Assembly (NCBI GenBank): GCA_963580455.1
Contig: OY756968.1
Coordinates: forward strand, 17,825,996 to 17,889,995
DNA length: 64,000 nucleotides
Origin: Euonymus europaeus
Taxonomy: Eukaryota; Streptophyta; Magnoliopsida; Celastrales; Celastraceae
Direction of reading: 5' to 3'
This document shows, one piece after another, positions 47,126 to 58,969 of the stretch; within the stretch, counting starts at the first letter, position 1; every line of letters starts with the position of its first letter. Below the pieces are notes generated by a model, which had not been told where the DNA came from, ran no database searches, and saw only the letters and a program-made list of their open reading frames with translations. The position numbers and the translations under genes were made by a program.

Positions 47126-48682
47126 ATGATCGATATTTGGTCATGGATATGCGAGCTCCCAGGCTCGGACGAGGGGGTTGAGTTGGACTCACCTCACTAC
47201 CTTGAACTGGCGAGGTCACATCCAAGCCAAGGCAAAACGACGCCGATTGTCCAACTCAGAGCTGCTCGATTTACGGGTTCAAACTCAGAGGCCTTAACAT
47301 TCTCATTATGCATACGGGGCTTTCACTCCTTCAAGGACCAGAAGGTTCTCTGGGCCTCCAACGTGTGTCATCTCTCTTCGACAAAACCGTTCTTGCCTCT
47401 TGTGTTGCAGCTTCTCCAAGAAATCATAACCTGCTCACCCATAGCTCATAATAGTTCCTGTCCGCGTTCAAAGTTTCAAGAACTCAAGGCCGAGTCGATT
47501 TCGTGGATAATGGACTCTCACTCACCCGAGTCATTCTCGAGCTTCTTTAATCTAGTCTTCCTGACGAGGTTGTTCTGGTTGTGCGCCTATGATGCGCCGA
47601 GTGAAGTAGGCTCGATGTACTTCGAGTCCTTGTTGGGGCCGAACCTTGAAGCTTTGTCGTGTAACCACGCGCAAGTTCTGCGAACCTTTTTGGTGAGTGT
47701 AGGAGTAGATACGGAGCTCTGTTTCATGCGCACCATCGGCTACATACTAGCAAAATGGCTTATTTCAAGACAGGTGGGAGTAGGATTACAGACGTTAACA
47801 CCCATACCAAGTCAAGCTTTGGGGTTCTCTTATGCAACGGAGTCTCACGGACTCTGGGTCTTGAAGGGTTACACGCCTGTGTTGGCAATGAAGTCGTTAC
47901 ACTCCAGTGATAGGATTAAGTTCCCTATTCAAGCTAGCGAATCGGTGCTAAAATACGCCTTGGCACACCAACAACTTGAGGCGGTTATTCAGCTGGAGTA
48001 TTCTGTTATATTCCATGACGGATATATTCAGGTTATTGTAGGCGTTGATAATTTACGCTTCCACGTGGCGAGTTTATGCTTTTGTCAGAATGATGATGTG
48101 GACTACGGTGAGGAGAGACATTTTCCATCAAGAGTTCGGGTCTGGGTCGGGCCAGAGGTCGGAGCGACATATGTGGGCGGTTTGAGCTTGGGTCGATCAA
48201 CGGGTAATACAGAAAAAGAAATTGAAATGCAGAGAATTTTTAAGAGTAGTTCTGGAAATTCAAAGGTGCCAAGAGTGAAAGCGAGAGCGAGATCAACAAG
48301 GACGTTGAGGAATAGTTGGAGGTGGGACCAGGATGCGGAGGGTAACGCTGGCATTTTCGATGCCGTTTTATGTGACAATGAAACGGGACAAGAAAGAGCA
48401 AGGGGAGGTGGAGGTGATGGTGGGAGCGGATTCGGAAACAGATATGGTGGAGAAAGCAGAGTATTTACTAAAAGGGGTGGGTTGGTTCTTGTTGGAGATG
48501 ACTGTGGGGAGAGAATATGTTGGAGATTGAGCAAAGAAATGGAGGGGAGTGTGTTGAAGTGGAGAATTGGAGGGCAGGTTTGGGTAAGTTATTGCCCTAA
48601 TCATCATGTAAGGAGCTGTTGTGAGACTAGGTGTGTGGAATGGTGGGACGATGTTGATTTGCCTTTAATTCCAAGAAAATAG
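47126..48682 (+). CDS. Intact single-exon plant protein of unknown function (518 aa)
   Basis: The only long undisturbed reading frame in the window, with clearly higher GC than its surroundings. It starts MIDIWSWICELPGSDEGVEL after an A-rich leader (AATTAAAAAAATG). Visible features: acidic/aromatic N-terminus, a central mainly hydrophobic region (SFFNLVFLTRLFWLCAY near residue 135-155, not a clear membrane helix by eye), VGVGLQTLTPIPSQALGFSY, a region rich in beta-type alternation (VIFHDGYIQVIVGVDNLRFH), an RPKL-less Lys/Arg-rich stretch (VKARARSTRTLRNSWRW), a Gly-rich linker (ARGGGGDGGSGFG) and a C-terminus with several Cys and Trp (YCPNHHVRSCCETRCVEWWD). It looks like a conserved plant-specific protein I have seen as uncharacterised, but I cannot assign a family. 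No close neighbour gene. Confidence 0.88.
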   Translation: MIDIWSWICELPGSDEGVELDSPHYLELARSHPSQGKTTPIVQLRAARFTGSNSEALTFSLCIRGFHSFKDQKVLWASNVCHLSSTKPFLPLVLQLLQEIITCSPIAHNSSCPRSKFQELKAESISWIMDSHSPESFSSFFNLVFLTRLFWLCAYDAPSEVGSMYFESLLGPNLEALSCNHAQVLRTFLVSVGVDTELCFMRTIGYILAKWLISRQVGVGLQTLTPIPSQALGFSYATESHGLWVLKGYTPVLAMKSLHSSDRIKFPIQASESVLKYALAHQQLEAVIQLEYSVIFHDGYIQVIVGVDNLRFHVASLCFCQNDDVDYGEERHFPSRVRVWVGPEVGATYVGGLSLGRSTGNTEKEIEMQRIFKSSSGNSKVPRVKARARSTRTLRNSWRWDQDAEGNAGIFDAVLCDNETGQERARGGGGDGGSGFGNRYGGESRVFTKRGGLVLVGDDCGERICWRLSKEMEGSVLKWRIGGQVWVSYCPNHHVRSCCETRCVEWWDDVDLPLIPRK

Positions 48683-49764
48683 ACCACTTTTATACGTACT
48701 TATATTGAACCATACGCGAGAGTACTACTTTTATATTTGTGTATGATGTCGATCGGCATCAGCCGGCCTGGCCCCTCTGAACATTTGTAGCTCAAGTCCG
48801 GATTGGACATTTGGGCTTTTGGCTGAGCCTTAGACAAAAATAGGCGTCCAGGCTTGTCCCAGGCCCAAATATTTTGGATCTGGTCAAGGCTTTGGGCTTT
48901 GAGCATATAATTTATTCTTATTTCTTGTATATATATTTAAATTTTAAAAGTATAGTTAATGTGACCAACCGTCACAAGCAAGTTAATAAAGTTTTTCATC
49001 ATGACTGTCAAATTGTCAATGTTGTTGCTCATAAGCAACTATATGATTTTGAGGTCATAGAACTGGATCTTAAAAGGGATAATAGTTAGATTATCTCAAC
49101 GTGTCAAACTAAGCTAGATGGTTAACCAAGCATTAAATTCCACAATAAGAACTGATGGCAAGTTTTCCATTGACATTCTCTTGGCGGGTTCTGTATGAAG
49201 TTGGGGTCGATGTGGCTTCACGGGTTGGTATTGTGGGAGTGCATTCTCAAACTTTGTGGCACTGTCTTTATGCTTATGCTAACTTGACTTTTATTTTACT
49301 GCAGTTGAAGCATATCAGTTCCAAATAACAGTGGTTTCGCTTGAGTTAGGAATCCAAGAGCACACCTTCAGATACTAAATGAAATCTTTCTTCGGCAACA
49401 TTTGTTTTAAACAACAAAATCTTTTGAGGAAGATTAAAAAAATGTTGTGAAACTAGACTGTAGGAGGACACTCTATCCCCAATTGTTTTGCTAAAAGCTT
49501 AGAATTGATTCGTAGAAGAAAAACTACCAATGCTCATCAAAAAAGAATTTCTTCTCCTTGCCATTCAATTTTTTGCCTCATTTCAAAATCAGAAAAGTCA
49601 GTCACGATTTTACTTCCACATAAACGTTAACTTTTGGCTTTCTATTTCATGTGAACACTAGTTCATGGATTATGTGTTGATTGATGGTGCAATAAAGAAT
49701 GCATCAATGTTTTTTTAATTATTGTAACTTGAAAAACAACCAATTAAGGACCATAATTCATGGT
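48683..49764. other. 3' flank of the intact gene, no other gene
   Basis: Contains likely 3' UTR, GC-richer text near 48750-48870 (GCCGGCCTGGCCCCTCTGAA) and then A/T-rich DNA. No domain or element with clear ends. Confidence 0.5.
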
Positions 49765-50760
49765 TAGCAGTAACATCTATCAATGTGTCTGTCATTGGCA
49801 TGGCATATGTCTTTAGATGTAATGGCATTAAGATCTCTGAAATCAACATAGATTCTTAGCTGCTTCTTTTTTTCATTACATGAACTACATTTGCTAGCCA
49901 TTGTGCATACGTTGTTGGTCTTACAAAAGTGGCCCTCCTCAGTTTATCAATCTCCTCATTTACTTTAAACTCTACCTCCTTACTCATTCGCCTTAGAGGT
50001 TGCAATTGCTTGAAGGGCTTAAATTTTGCTCGATTAGAATGTGGTGCGCTACCAAACTTCTCTCCATACCTGATATTTCTTCAAAGCAGGGGCGGAGCCA
50101 CCCTTGGGCTAGGGTGGGCTTTAGCCCGGGGTAACTTTTTGAAATTTTTTTAGTATATATACTTATATATACCCTAATAAACATATGTCTCTACTAACAT
50201 ATTTATTGATTTGAAAATTTAAGCTCAATAGCCCAGTACAGACTTCAACTCATCACTGAGTTGTGTCGCGGATTAGTTGAGACGAATAAATTTTAGTATT
50301 ATAATTTGATTGACAATGATAGATTATACTTCAATAACCTAGCCCAGTGAAACAGTGAAAGCCGCTTGATAGTGTTTGTAATATATCTGCAAATTTTGTT
50401 CTTTAACAGTTTTTTATTCTCATGTGAGTTTTGTTATGTTCAACTTTTCATTCCCATGTATAAGTACATTGTTGATTAATTCTCAATCCAATTTTGATAA
50501 ATAACACTAAAAAAAAATCGGGGGCGATGCCCCGAACCTCCCCACCAACCTATCGACTCCCGAGTATAAGCTCCTAGCTTCGTCACTGGTATGTATTGTT
50601 GCTACTTGATAGCCCAGGGTAGAAAAAAATCCTGGCTCCGCCCTTGCTTCAAAGCACCAGGCAAAACAATCCTTGAATTCATGTAGAAGGTCGATAATTG
50701 TCATCTGAATACCAGGGCGAGAGTACTACTTACATACGTGATTCTAGAATCTTCAGGTGT
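49765..50760 (-). pseudogene. Gypsy reverse transcriptase fragment, reverse strand, split by a MITE
   Basis: Read from the right: MTIIDLLHEFKDCFAWCFE at about 50705-50650, then after the MITE EEISGMERSLVAHH, RMSKEVEFKVNEEIDKLRRA, TFVRPTTYAQWLANVVHVMK and DFRDLNAITSKDICHAN. These are the N-terminal blocks of a Ty3/Gypsy RT. No Gag, integrase or LTR could be tied to it, so it is an isolated decayed piece. Frames shift between blocks. Confidence 0.75.
50087..50646. mobile_element. hAT-like MITE (560 bp)
   Basis: Starts CAGGGGCGGAGCC and ends in the inverse complement GGCTCCGCCCTTG (12 of 13 bases paired), with an exact 8-bp target duplication CTTCAAAG at 50079-50086 and 50647-50654, the hAT size. 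No coding capacity. It sits inside the Gypsy RT fragment. Confidence 0.92.
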
Positions 50761-52022
50761 CCCCAGACTTACTTCCTCCAATGGCTCTTGTGATTCTTGA
50801 ATTCCCATGCTTCTCTTTTACTGTATGTGTAGTGTAATGTGTTGAATCCTAATTACCTCATCACCTACCACCAATAACACCATCAAATTCCACTATTAAA
50901 TGTCATACATACACAATCTGTGCAACTACAACGAATTCTAACCTAGATTGAGAATCCTAATTTGAACAACGAAAGATAGCAACCTAGAAAGTCAAAATTT
51001 ATGGCACTCTATTTGTTTATATAGAAAGAATCACTCATGAGGAAGGAAAACTTACCAATGAAACCTGTAGCAAATGGAAAATTGTGGATTCAATTTAGGT
51101 TAGACAAATTACATCATTTGGGATTTACCTCTTGGGCTTAGTGACAAGTTATTTTTTTGTCATAGGAAACAAAATTGGTTGGCGCCACATTTTCATTTAT
51201 TCCCAACCAAAATAAAATTTAATTAATATTTTTATTTGATTAAAAGAAATTTTGACAAGCCATGTCACAATGAAAAACAATGAGTTTTGTAGGACAAGCC
51301 ATGTCACAAGATCCAAAAGTGTCAAGATGGGAGGAATGGTCTCATCCAATGGATGATAGGCCTCAAAGCAATCATACGTCAAAGGAGGAGAGAGCGGGTC
51401 TCGTAGGATAAGATAGGGGTCGTATTGGAGAAGATGGATCGGTGAGAAAGATGCACGATGATTTTTGATTTAGGAGAAAACGAGAGCGCGAGAAGGGTTT
51501 CTAAAACGCTATTCAAGCTATTAATAAAATATTTGGTTATTGAAAAATGAATCATGTTTCATTTTGGTGACTTAGTGAACAATGTTTCAGGATCAATTTT
51601 TCAATCAGTCTACATGACAAGATGACTGAAAATAGAGAAAACTGGCGAAAGATTGCAGACTTGAACATTTTGAATTTTCGCATATTATATTGAAACTTTT
51701 TGACTAAGGGGTGATTGGTCGATTTGAGACGATTTTTGACCATATGTCGATTTTTAGTGAGTTTTAGTAAAAAAATGTGGAATTTTTTATTTTGAAAAAA
51801 ATTGACTAAACAATTCATTTTAATCAATTTTGATTTTTTTTACATCTCTAATTTTGATTGCAAGTGATTAAGATAAACAATATTTAGGTAATTATAGTAC
51901 CCATTGCTTTGGGGTGCTGCATATTCAAAAATCAGTGTTAGCAATTGGCATTGCCACACCTTATGCGTGCCTGTACATCGCTTGCTGAACAAGCAAATTC
52001 TGGCCACAATCGTTCCACAGTT
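50761..52022. other. Intergenic, no gene supported
   Basis: A/T-rich. The reverse-strand open frames at 51552-51827 and 51840-52049 show no domain and are probably accidental. Confidence 0.5.
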
Positions 52023-53190
52023 ATGAAGATGGACATCGATGTGGAGCACTTGACGAGTGAACTCTCAAGAAATGTGTTCGACACCTATACTGTCTACGTG
52101 TAAAACGACCGCATCCTGGCCACCGTAGTTCACTTCAAACATGCCGCTGGCAAGTGGCTCAAGGAGGCACTGAAACTCTAGAACACCAGGCTCCCAGACA
52201 CTATTGTGGTTGGCGTCAAGGTTGGTCATGACCTAAACTTTAGGTACTTAAAGAAATGCACCACCCCCTACACTTTAGCTTCGTCTCTCAACCAAAGGTC
52301 TTCACCGTGCAGGGCCGGACCCAGCCTGCTCAGCATATGGGGTCGGGTTCATCGGGGGATGATTTTTATTTAATTATTTATTAAAAAAATGATTGGTCTA
52401 AGAAAAATAAAAGTCCATTATTCATGAATTATATTTTGAAGGCCCAAAAAATAAGAAATTGTGTACAAACTAGTCTCTTCATAAGGAAACTAAACTTAAA
52501 GGAGTTCTAATTCATTGACTCTTTTAAAAATGTTAGTGAGTTATGCATTGTTTAGAGTGGTTGTAACTACAGTAACTCTCATATCATTTTATGCCAATAA
52601 TCTGACTATGTATATCACAAAAATAATGTAGCAGTAGATCTATATCCACATATTTAGGGCAAAATCACACAACGAAACCAATTTTTGTTTAAAAAAAAAG
52701 TTTCTTTTAACCTAAGTACGCAACTAAACATTAAGAAGGACAAATTTCATGTGGGGTAAAAATGAAAAAATCTAGTGGGGTCAAAAATAAATTTTGTCAT
52801 ATATGTATTATAACAAAAATCTCGTGTGGTCCCCATATCCAATGCCTTGGGTCCGGTCCACTGCATGAAAATGGACATGATAAACGTCGCTAAGAACTTG
52901 GAGCAAAACATCCACGTTGGGGTTGAGAACCCAGTAGATCTGAAAGAACTGGCCGTGAGAGGAATGAATCGTGATGATCAAGATATCAGGAGGTACGATC
53001 TAGACCGACGTTAAGACGATTTTGGGGAAATGATTTGATGTTGAGAGACTTAGCTACTATGTATACTGGCACCACCATAGGCATTGGTTTGTCCTTGGTA
53101 AGTTTCATTACCATGAAGAGCTTAATGCTGAGAAGGTGAAGCTCACTACCGTTGATCCTTATTTATGCTCCTTGATGGGGTCATAGCTGC
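52023..53190 (+). pseudogene. RNase H-like 3'-5' exonuclease (WRN-exo-like) pseudogene
   Basis: Starts MKMDIDVEHLTSELSRNVFD and continues with FDTYTVYV, a TAA, NDRILATVVHFKHAAGKWLK, another stop, then NTRLPDTIVVGVKVGHDLNF, the DIVVG(L/V)D-type first exonuclease block in which the catalytic Asp is not kept (VGVKVG). After a ~550-bp insert come VAKNLEQNIHVGVENPVDLK, ELAVRGMNRDD and, downstream with shifts, LRDLATMYTGTTIGIG and KVKLTTVDPYLCSLMG. Text and order match the plant family of Werner-type exonuclease domain proteins, which degrade DNA from the 3' end. Missing Asp, stops and the insertion make it dead. Confidence 0.78.
52310..52863. mobile_element. MITE-like insert in the exonuclease pseudogene
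   Basis: Starts CAGGGCCGGACCCAGC and ends GCCTTGGGTCCGGTCCACTG, an imperfect inverse complement. It splits the exonuclease remnant. No 8-bp or other target duplication was found (flanks TCACCGTG and CATGAAAA), so the class is not certain; the ends look hAT-like. Confidence 0.62.
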
Positions 53191-54026
53191 TGGAGACAAT
53201 CCACCTTAATAAGACAATAGATTGGTGATTTGGTTCGATCGTATGTTAGGGCCTCTCCATAATTGGGCATCATTGAATCCGTGAGAAAGTATTGGGCTAT
53301 TCAAATGGCCACAATTATTTAGCCGTAGAAAATGGGAAATCAACAAGATTATGAGACCTTTTTCTTGACGGGCATATGCATGATAGTTAAGATTGGGATT
53401 TTGATCGTGAGATCGTACAATCTCACGATCACAGGTCGACAATTCTTGTCGGATCATTAAAAACTCGTATGTGTTTCATGATAGGCTGATATACTCTGTT
53501 AAGAATGCACGATCACATGATTTTGACAATCTTGAAGATTTCATGGATTTCATATTTCAACTTTGTTGGGCAGGCTTGGTTAGTTTGGCGCTTGAGCCTT
53601 GTGTTTTTTAATGGCCATATCGCTAGTATAATGTGTTATCAGTAATGGGCCATTGGGACCACCCAATGCAATGATCATCATTCACCCATATTCTAATTAA
53701 GATTCTCTTATTGGCTCATCTAGTCATCTACACGAGCAGTTGTAGGAGAAGGTAGTCCGCACGAGCACTCAGCTTCACAGGCAAGGCCTTCGCGTTCTAG
53801 ATCTAGTGTTTCGCAATTTCAAAGTTTCATTTTCACGCTTGGCTTGACTGTACTACAGTGCTACACTCCTACTCTGCTCTCTTTGTGGCTCCTAGTGCGG
53901 TAGACTATAGTGAGTGCCTTTGTCCTTCTCTGCTCTTTTTTTTTTGGTAATTGGTAATGGTAAGTCCTTCTCTCCTTGTAATGTCAATTACAAAATTACT
54001 CAATTTATTTTCTCTGAAATTTTTGG
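53191..54026. other. Spacer with one strong hairpin, no gene
   Basis: No domain seen. Contains the 30-bp hairpin at 53402-53431 and a T run near 53937. Confidence 0.5.
53402..53431. repeat. Perfect 12-bp inverted repeat
   Basis: TGATCGTGAGAT, six-base loop CGTACA, ATCTCACGATCA. Confidence 0.92.
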
Positions 54027-57000
54027 TTAACATTGTTGTATCATGTATGCATCTGTATCACAAAGTAGCTTGGGGGGACATGGCAGCGAAACACCAAGTT
54101 CAAAAAGAAGATTCTGAGTCCAATCGATTTGAGCAGATGTAGAGACAATGACACGATACTCAACTTTGGTGGAGGATAGAGCAACAGTTCTTTGTTTCTT
54201 GAAACACCAAGATATAGGATTCCCACCAACATAGAGCACATAGGTAGAGATAGAAGTAAAATCATCACGATTACCAGCCCGATCAGCATCTGAGTAGGCA
54301 ACAAGAGCTGAAGTTGGAGAGGCAACAAGTGCAAGGGATTTGTGTCGATGAAAATGAAGCCCAAAGTATATGGTATGCTTAAGATAACGCAGCAGGCATT
54401 TAATAGCTTGTCAATGAAGAGTGGTAGGAGCATGCATGAATTGAGCTAATTTGTTGACAGAGTAGGCAATGCCAGACGAGTAAGAGACAAATATTGCAAG
54501 CCCCCAGGCACACGTTGAAATTTTTTTGCATTAGTAGGGGAGGAACCATCACTAAGGATTAAGGGAGTGGATGAAGCCATGGGAGTGGTAGCATCTTTGG
54601 CACCAGCCATATCATGTTGTGTTAACAAATCTCAGATGTATTTGTATTGTGTTAGAAAGAGACGTTTCTTGGTAGAAATAGCTTCAAATCCAAGGAAAAA
54701 ATTTAAATCACCAAGATCCTTGAGCGAGAAATTGCTGGAAAGTGCTTGAACAAAGGCAGAGATGAGTGAAGGTGAGTTTCCTATCACAAGAAGATAATCA
54801 ACATACACCAAGAAATAAGCAATGTTAGCATTAGAGCGATACACAAAAAGGGATGAGTTTATTTTTGTGTTGACAAAGCCATAGGAGATGACAAAAGACT
54901 TGAACTCTTGAAACCAAACTCGGGGAGCTTTTTTGAGACCGTAAAGTACTTTTCAAAGACGACACACAATAGTGGGTTGAGATTGATAAAAAATGCCTAG
55001 TGGTTAAGCCATGTACACTTCTTCCGGGAGAGTTCCATATAAAAATGCATTATTCACATCAAGCTATTGGACCGCTAAGGAGAGAACAATGCGAATGGTA
55101 GCAGGTTTGACAACTGGACTATATGTATCATGATAGTTCAAACCAGTACATTGATGAATGCCTTTGGCAACGAGACGTGCTTTATATCTCTCAATGTTCT
55201 CATCTGACTTCCTCTTGATGCGAAATTCTCATTTGCACCCAATGACATTCTATTTTGGTTGAGGGCAAACTAAATCCCAAGTTCCATTACAAAGGGGAGT
55301 AGTAAGCTCATCATACATAGTAGCTCTCCATTGAGAATCTTTTATGGCTTGAGAAACACAAGTGGGTTCAATAGAAGAGGGAATGAGATGTGTGGTGGCA
55401 AGATTGACGTGTTTAGGTCGAAAGGTGTTTGTCTTGTAGCGAGTTTGCATGGGGTGTTGATTAGCATCACTGGGAGGATGATGAATATAAGGTAAAAAAA
55501 CTTTAAATTGAGAATCATACCTTGGGGGCAGAGGTGGCGAACAAGGAGAAGTCAAGGAAGATCCAGCCATGGCGGGGTCACTATTAGAGTCCAATGTTTG
55601 TGGCGGAGTAGAGAGCGATGCTGGAGATGTGGACTCTAGGATAGGCAAATTTCGTGGTTTTGGGAGAAATTAAATGTTGAGTACCATGAGATTGAACAAG
55701 AGTTTTAAGTCCTTCATACTCACCACCTCCATCAGTGTAAATGGTGACAATGGGAGTATTGGAGAATTTTTCCACCATAGTTTTGAATTGTGCGAAAAGA
55801 GAGAAAACATCAGATTTTTTTTCCATTGGATAAAGCCAACAATACTTGGTATAATGATCAACGAACAGGACATAATAGGATAAACCATCCATTGATTTTA
55901 CTAGAGAAGGTCCGCAAACATCGAAATAAACTAGATCTAAGATCTTGCGACTTTTAAGAGAAGACACACCAAAGGGTTGTTTATGGCTTTTGCTACAGAG
56001 ACAAGAATCACAAGCGATACTAGACTTAGTGACTGAGAATCTTGAATGACGGATGTCCAAGGCAACTATGCCAGCTTTCAAGTGACATCTTGACTCCTAC
56101 ACAAGCAAATTTGGACTTCTAAAGTGACGTATGCATGGCTGGCCATTCATACACATCATTCTTGTTCCTTCCTTGTGGGAACAGTGCCCCCGTAGTAAAA
56201 TCCTTCACAACAAAATAGGAGGGAAAAAATTCAATAGAGGCGTTGTTTGTGTTTCAAAATTGTGAGACAAAGACTAAGTTTTTATGCATAGTAGGCACAC
56301 AAAGAACATTATTGAGTGTAAACGATTTCAAATAAGAGTTGAGAGAAGAGGAACCAGAATGTGTAATGGATAAGCCTGTACCATCACCAATAACAATGTC
56401 ATCAAGTCCTTCATAGGGCTCGTGGATAGAAATATTACTCAAATCTGTAGTGACATGATGAGAGGCGCTGAAATCAACTAACCAGCTCGGATAGAAAGCA
56501 TAGGAATCTCTAGTAGCAGCGTGATTGGCAATAGGAAGATTTTCTCGCAAAAAGATTGTCTTAGCATGATAACATTGTTTTGCAGCATGACCACGTTTCC
56601 TACAAAATTGACAGACCATATTATTGCTCCGAAAATTGGTATTGGTGTTGGAAGAATGATTAGCATTTCTATTTGGAGTAAGAGTTTGATTATTGTTTCT
56701 CTTACCACCTCAATGGTTATTATAATTGGATTGAGTGTTGTTTGCTGTCATAGGAACAAATGAAGCTTGAAATTCTTCCCTTTTTAAATAAGCTACATAT
56801 TCCACTAGCTTATCAAAGAGTTCTTCAAAGGAGATGACTGTGTCTCTAGCATGAACAGTTGCAGCAATTGGATCAAATGATCTCCCAAGACCATTTAAAA
56901 TATGGATGATTAGATTGAGATCACCGAGATGAGCCCGAGCCATTGCTAAATCATATGTAATAGGTTTAATTGCTTGAAGGTAATCTGAGGCAGAGGAGTC

Positions 57001-57159
57001 CCCTTGTTTGAATTTCATTAGACTCTCTTGCAGTCCCATAATACGAGAAGTGGATGTATTGGCATAAAGACTTGCAAGCTTTGTCCAAGCTTGTTGAGAA
57101 GAGCTGGAGAAGGTTATGAATGGAATGATGGTGCCATCAAGAGAGCCAATAATGGCCAA
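54027..57159 (-). pseudogene. Copia gag-pol remnant
   Basis: Gag core (57159-56710): QQAWTKLASLYANTSTSRIM, LQESLMKFKQGDSSASDYLQ, LGRSFDPIAATVHARD. CCHC knuckle: CQFCRKRGHAAKQCYHAK (56610s). Protease-like PSWLVDFSASHHVTTD (the usual DSGA-type site is changed to DFSAS). Integrase: HSRFSV, CDSCLCSKSHKQPF, then KILDLVYFDVCGPSLVKSMD and TIYTDGGGEYEGL with the two Asp. RT: YFLVYVDYLLVIGNSPSLIS (catalytic YxDD changed to YVDY) and FSLKDLGDLNFFLGFEAIST. RNase H: KKQRTVALSSTKVEYRVI. Numerous stops and shifts. Confidence 0.87.
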
Positions 57160-57389
57160 GAGTAAAAGCTTATCTTGGAGAACCTAAAGATGATGGGTTG
57201 GATTTGGAATCTTCTCACCTTTCTTTCAATTGTTTGTGAAGGACATGGGAAAATGTCATCAACAAAACCAAGATCATCATACCCCAAAAGAAGGGCATGA
57301 TGGTGGTGGATAATGTTACAGTTGCAGGAGAAGCGGAAAAGGAGTTGATGGATGCCATTGAAAAGCTTAATTCTCGTTGGAGATTTTCA

Positions 57390-57401
57390 GCTCCAATACC
57401 A
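57390..57401 (-). other. Copia primer-binding site (decayed)
   Basis: On the reverse strand TGGTATTGGAGC, close to the TGGTATCAGAGC complement of the initiator tRNA-Met used by plant Copia elements (two differences). Confidence 0.6.
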
Positions 57402-57730
57402 TATAATAGTTACAGAGAATAAGAGAGAAAGAAAGATTTGAATAATGGTTTCAATTTTTATTATGTTTGCTTGCATCAGATACAAATATATATATCAATA
57501 TACAAAGATGATTTCTACGTATATGGCTGAAGTTAAGGAGGATGATTTCCTTTGTCTAAGGTTAAAAGTAAGGTTGACCCAACAAATGAGGGATTCCTAC
57601 AATTACTCTAAACGGCTGATTGTCTAAGTTGGTGTGATGTGATTTGTCTGGCCTAATAAAGTCTTGGTGTGCTGTGTCTTGGCCTAATATAGTATTGGTG
57701 TGCTTTGATTTGTCTTGCCTAATACCAAGC

Positions 57731-58914
57731 AGCAACGAAGGTAGTGAATTAACAATCAATGGATAATAAAGGTTGGCTCTCTAAGATGAAGACCAAAAAC
57801 GATATAATTTAACACAAAATTTGATCAAAGGTGGGAAAAAAGGAAAAATTCATTTAAATGATAGAGGTTCATTATGTGCAGTATAGTGATCAACGGCTAC
57901 ATCAAAGCTATCTTTATAATAAGGTATTTAAAAATAGCAAACCAAAATAAATTCCTGCACTATTGACCACTATGTATAGAATAAATTCATTCATATAACT
58001 TACACTAATAAAAATAGAATACATACTACTAAAAAAAATTATTAGTCTAATGAAGAAAGCTTTCCAATGTTTGAAGATATTAAGTTGTCAAAAGTCAATT
58101 TTGTCCCAGCTATAACCCTATATTCAATAGTAACATAGGAACAAAATAAGAGCAATAACCATAACTACAAAGCAATAAAATAAGGAAACTGGAAATAACA
58201 CTTCTTTTTGCTTATTTTCTAGCCGCCAAATTGTCATCACTGTCCCCACACACACTTTCAAAAAGAAAGAATAAAACATGGACACTACACCAAAAAAGAA
58301 AGTCTTAAATATATCAAACTAATTTTTAACTTTTTTCAATGAACTAGGTGAACCAAAATTAATGCTTAACCAAAAAAAAAAAAAAAAAGAAGATGAACAG
58401 TAAGATAGAGAGGAAATACAGAGTATCATGCATAGATGAAATATCTATACACATAGTATATATCTCCCCACTCATTTAGAACTTAATTTGTGTTTTATTT
58501 GAAAAATTCTCTTAGTATTATGCATTATCATCCATCTTACCACGAGGCTTAGTATTTGTGCACAAAAGAGTTTTAGAAGTTTTTTCTAACAATCCAGATA
58601 GAAAAAGTGTCTCAAACTTAATTGTATCACAGGTAAAAAAAATTATTAATAAATAAAGAAGGTGACGAAAATAGTTCTTAAACCAATGTAGAGGTTGCCT
58701 TGTTTGGTCTTTTGTATAATAGCAGTCCTTGTGAGTTTGTTTTGGTTTTTGGTCTTTGATGAAGTTAATAATTTTAAGAAATTAATCCCTTTTTTTTGGA
58801 TTTGCTTGTGGTGATGTGGAGGAATTGTCTAGCTGACAATTGTTGTGAAATAATTTCATCTTTTATTGTCTAGCTGACAATGGTTGCACATAAGAGTGAC
58901 ATATTTTATTTATT
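57731..58914. other. A/T-rich intergenic stretch, no gene
   Basis: Nothing recognised. A poly-A run lies at about 58372-58389. Confidence 0.5.
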
Positions 58915-58969
58915 TGTTTTTTTTAGATAAAACCTGATTTTATAAATTAGAGTTGAGGAAATCATCAAA

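Larger units (their letters stand above)
54027..57730 (-). mobile_element. Degraded Copia retrotransposon, reverse strand
   Basis: Reads right to left: LTR-like DNA (about 57405-57728), primer-binding-like site at 57390-57401, gag, integrase, RT, RNase H, the Copia order (integrase before RT). The left end stops inside RNase H near 54040 and no 3' LTR is recognisable, so the element is truncated there. The right limit of the LTR is a guess. Confidence 0.78.

Noticed and set aside
48103..48607. Reverse-strand and shifted ORFs over the intact gene
   Set aside because: Shadows of the 47126-48682 frame, caused by its GC-rich codons.
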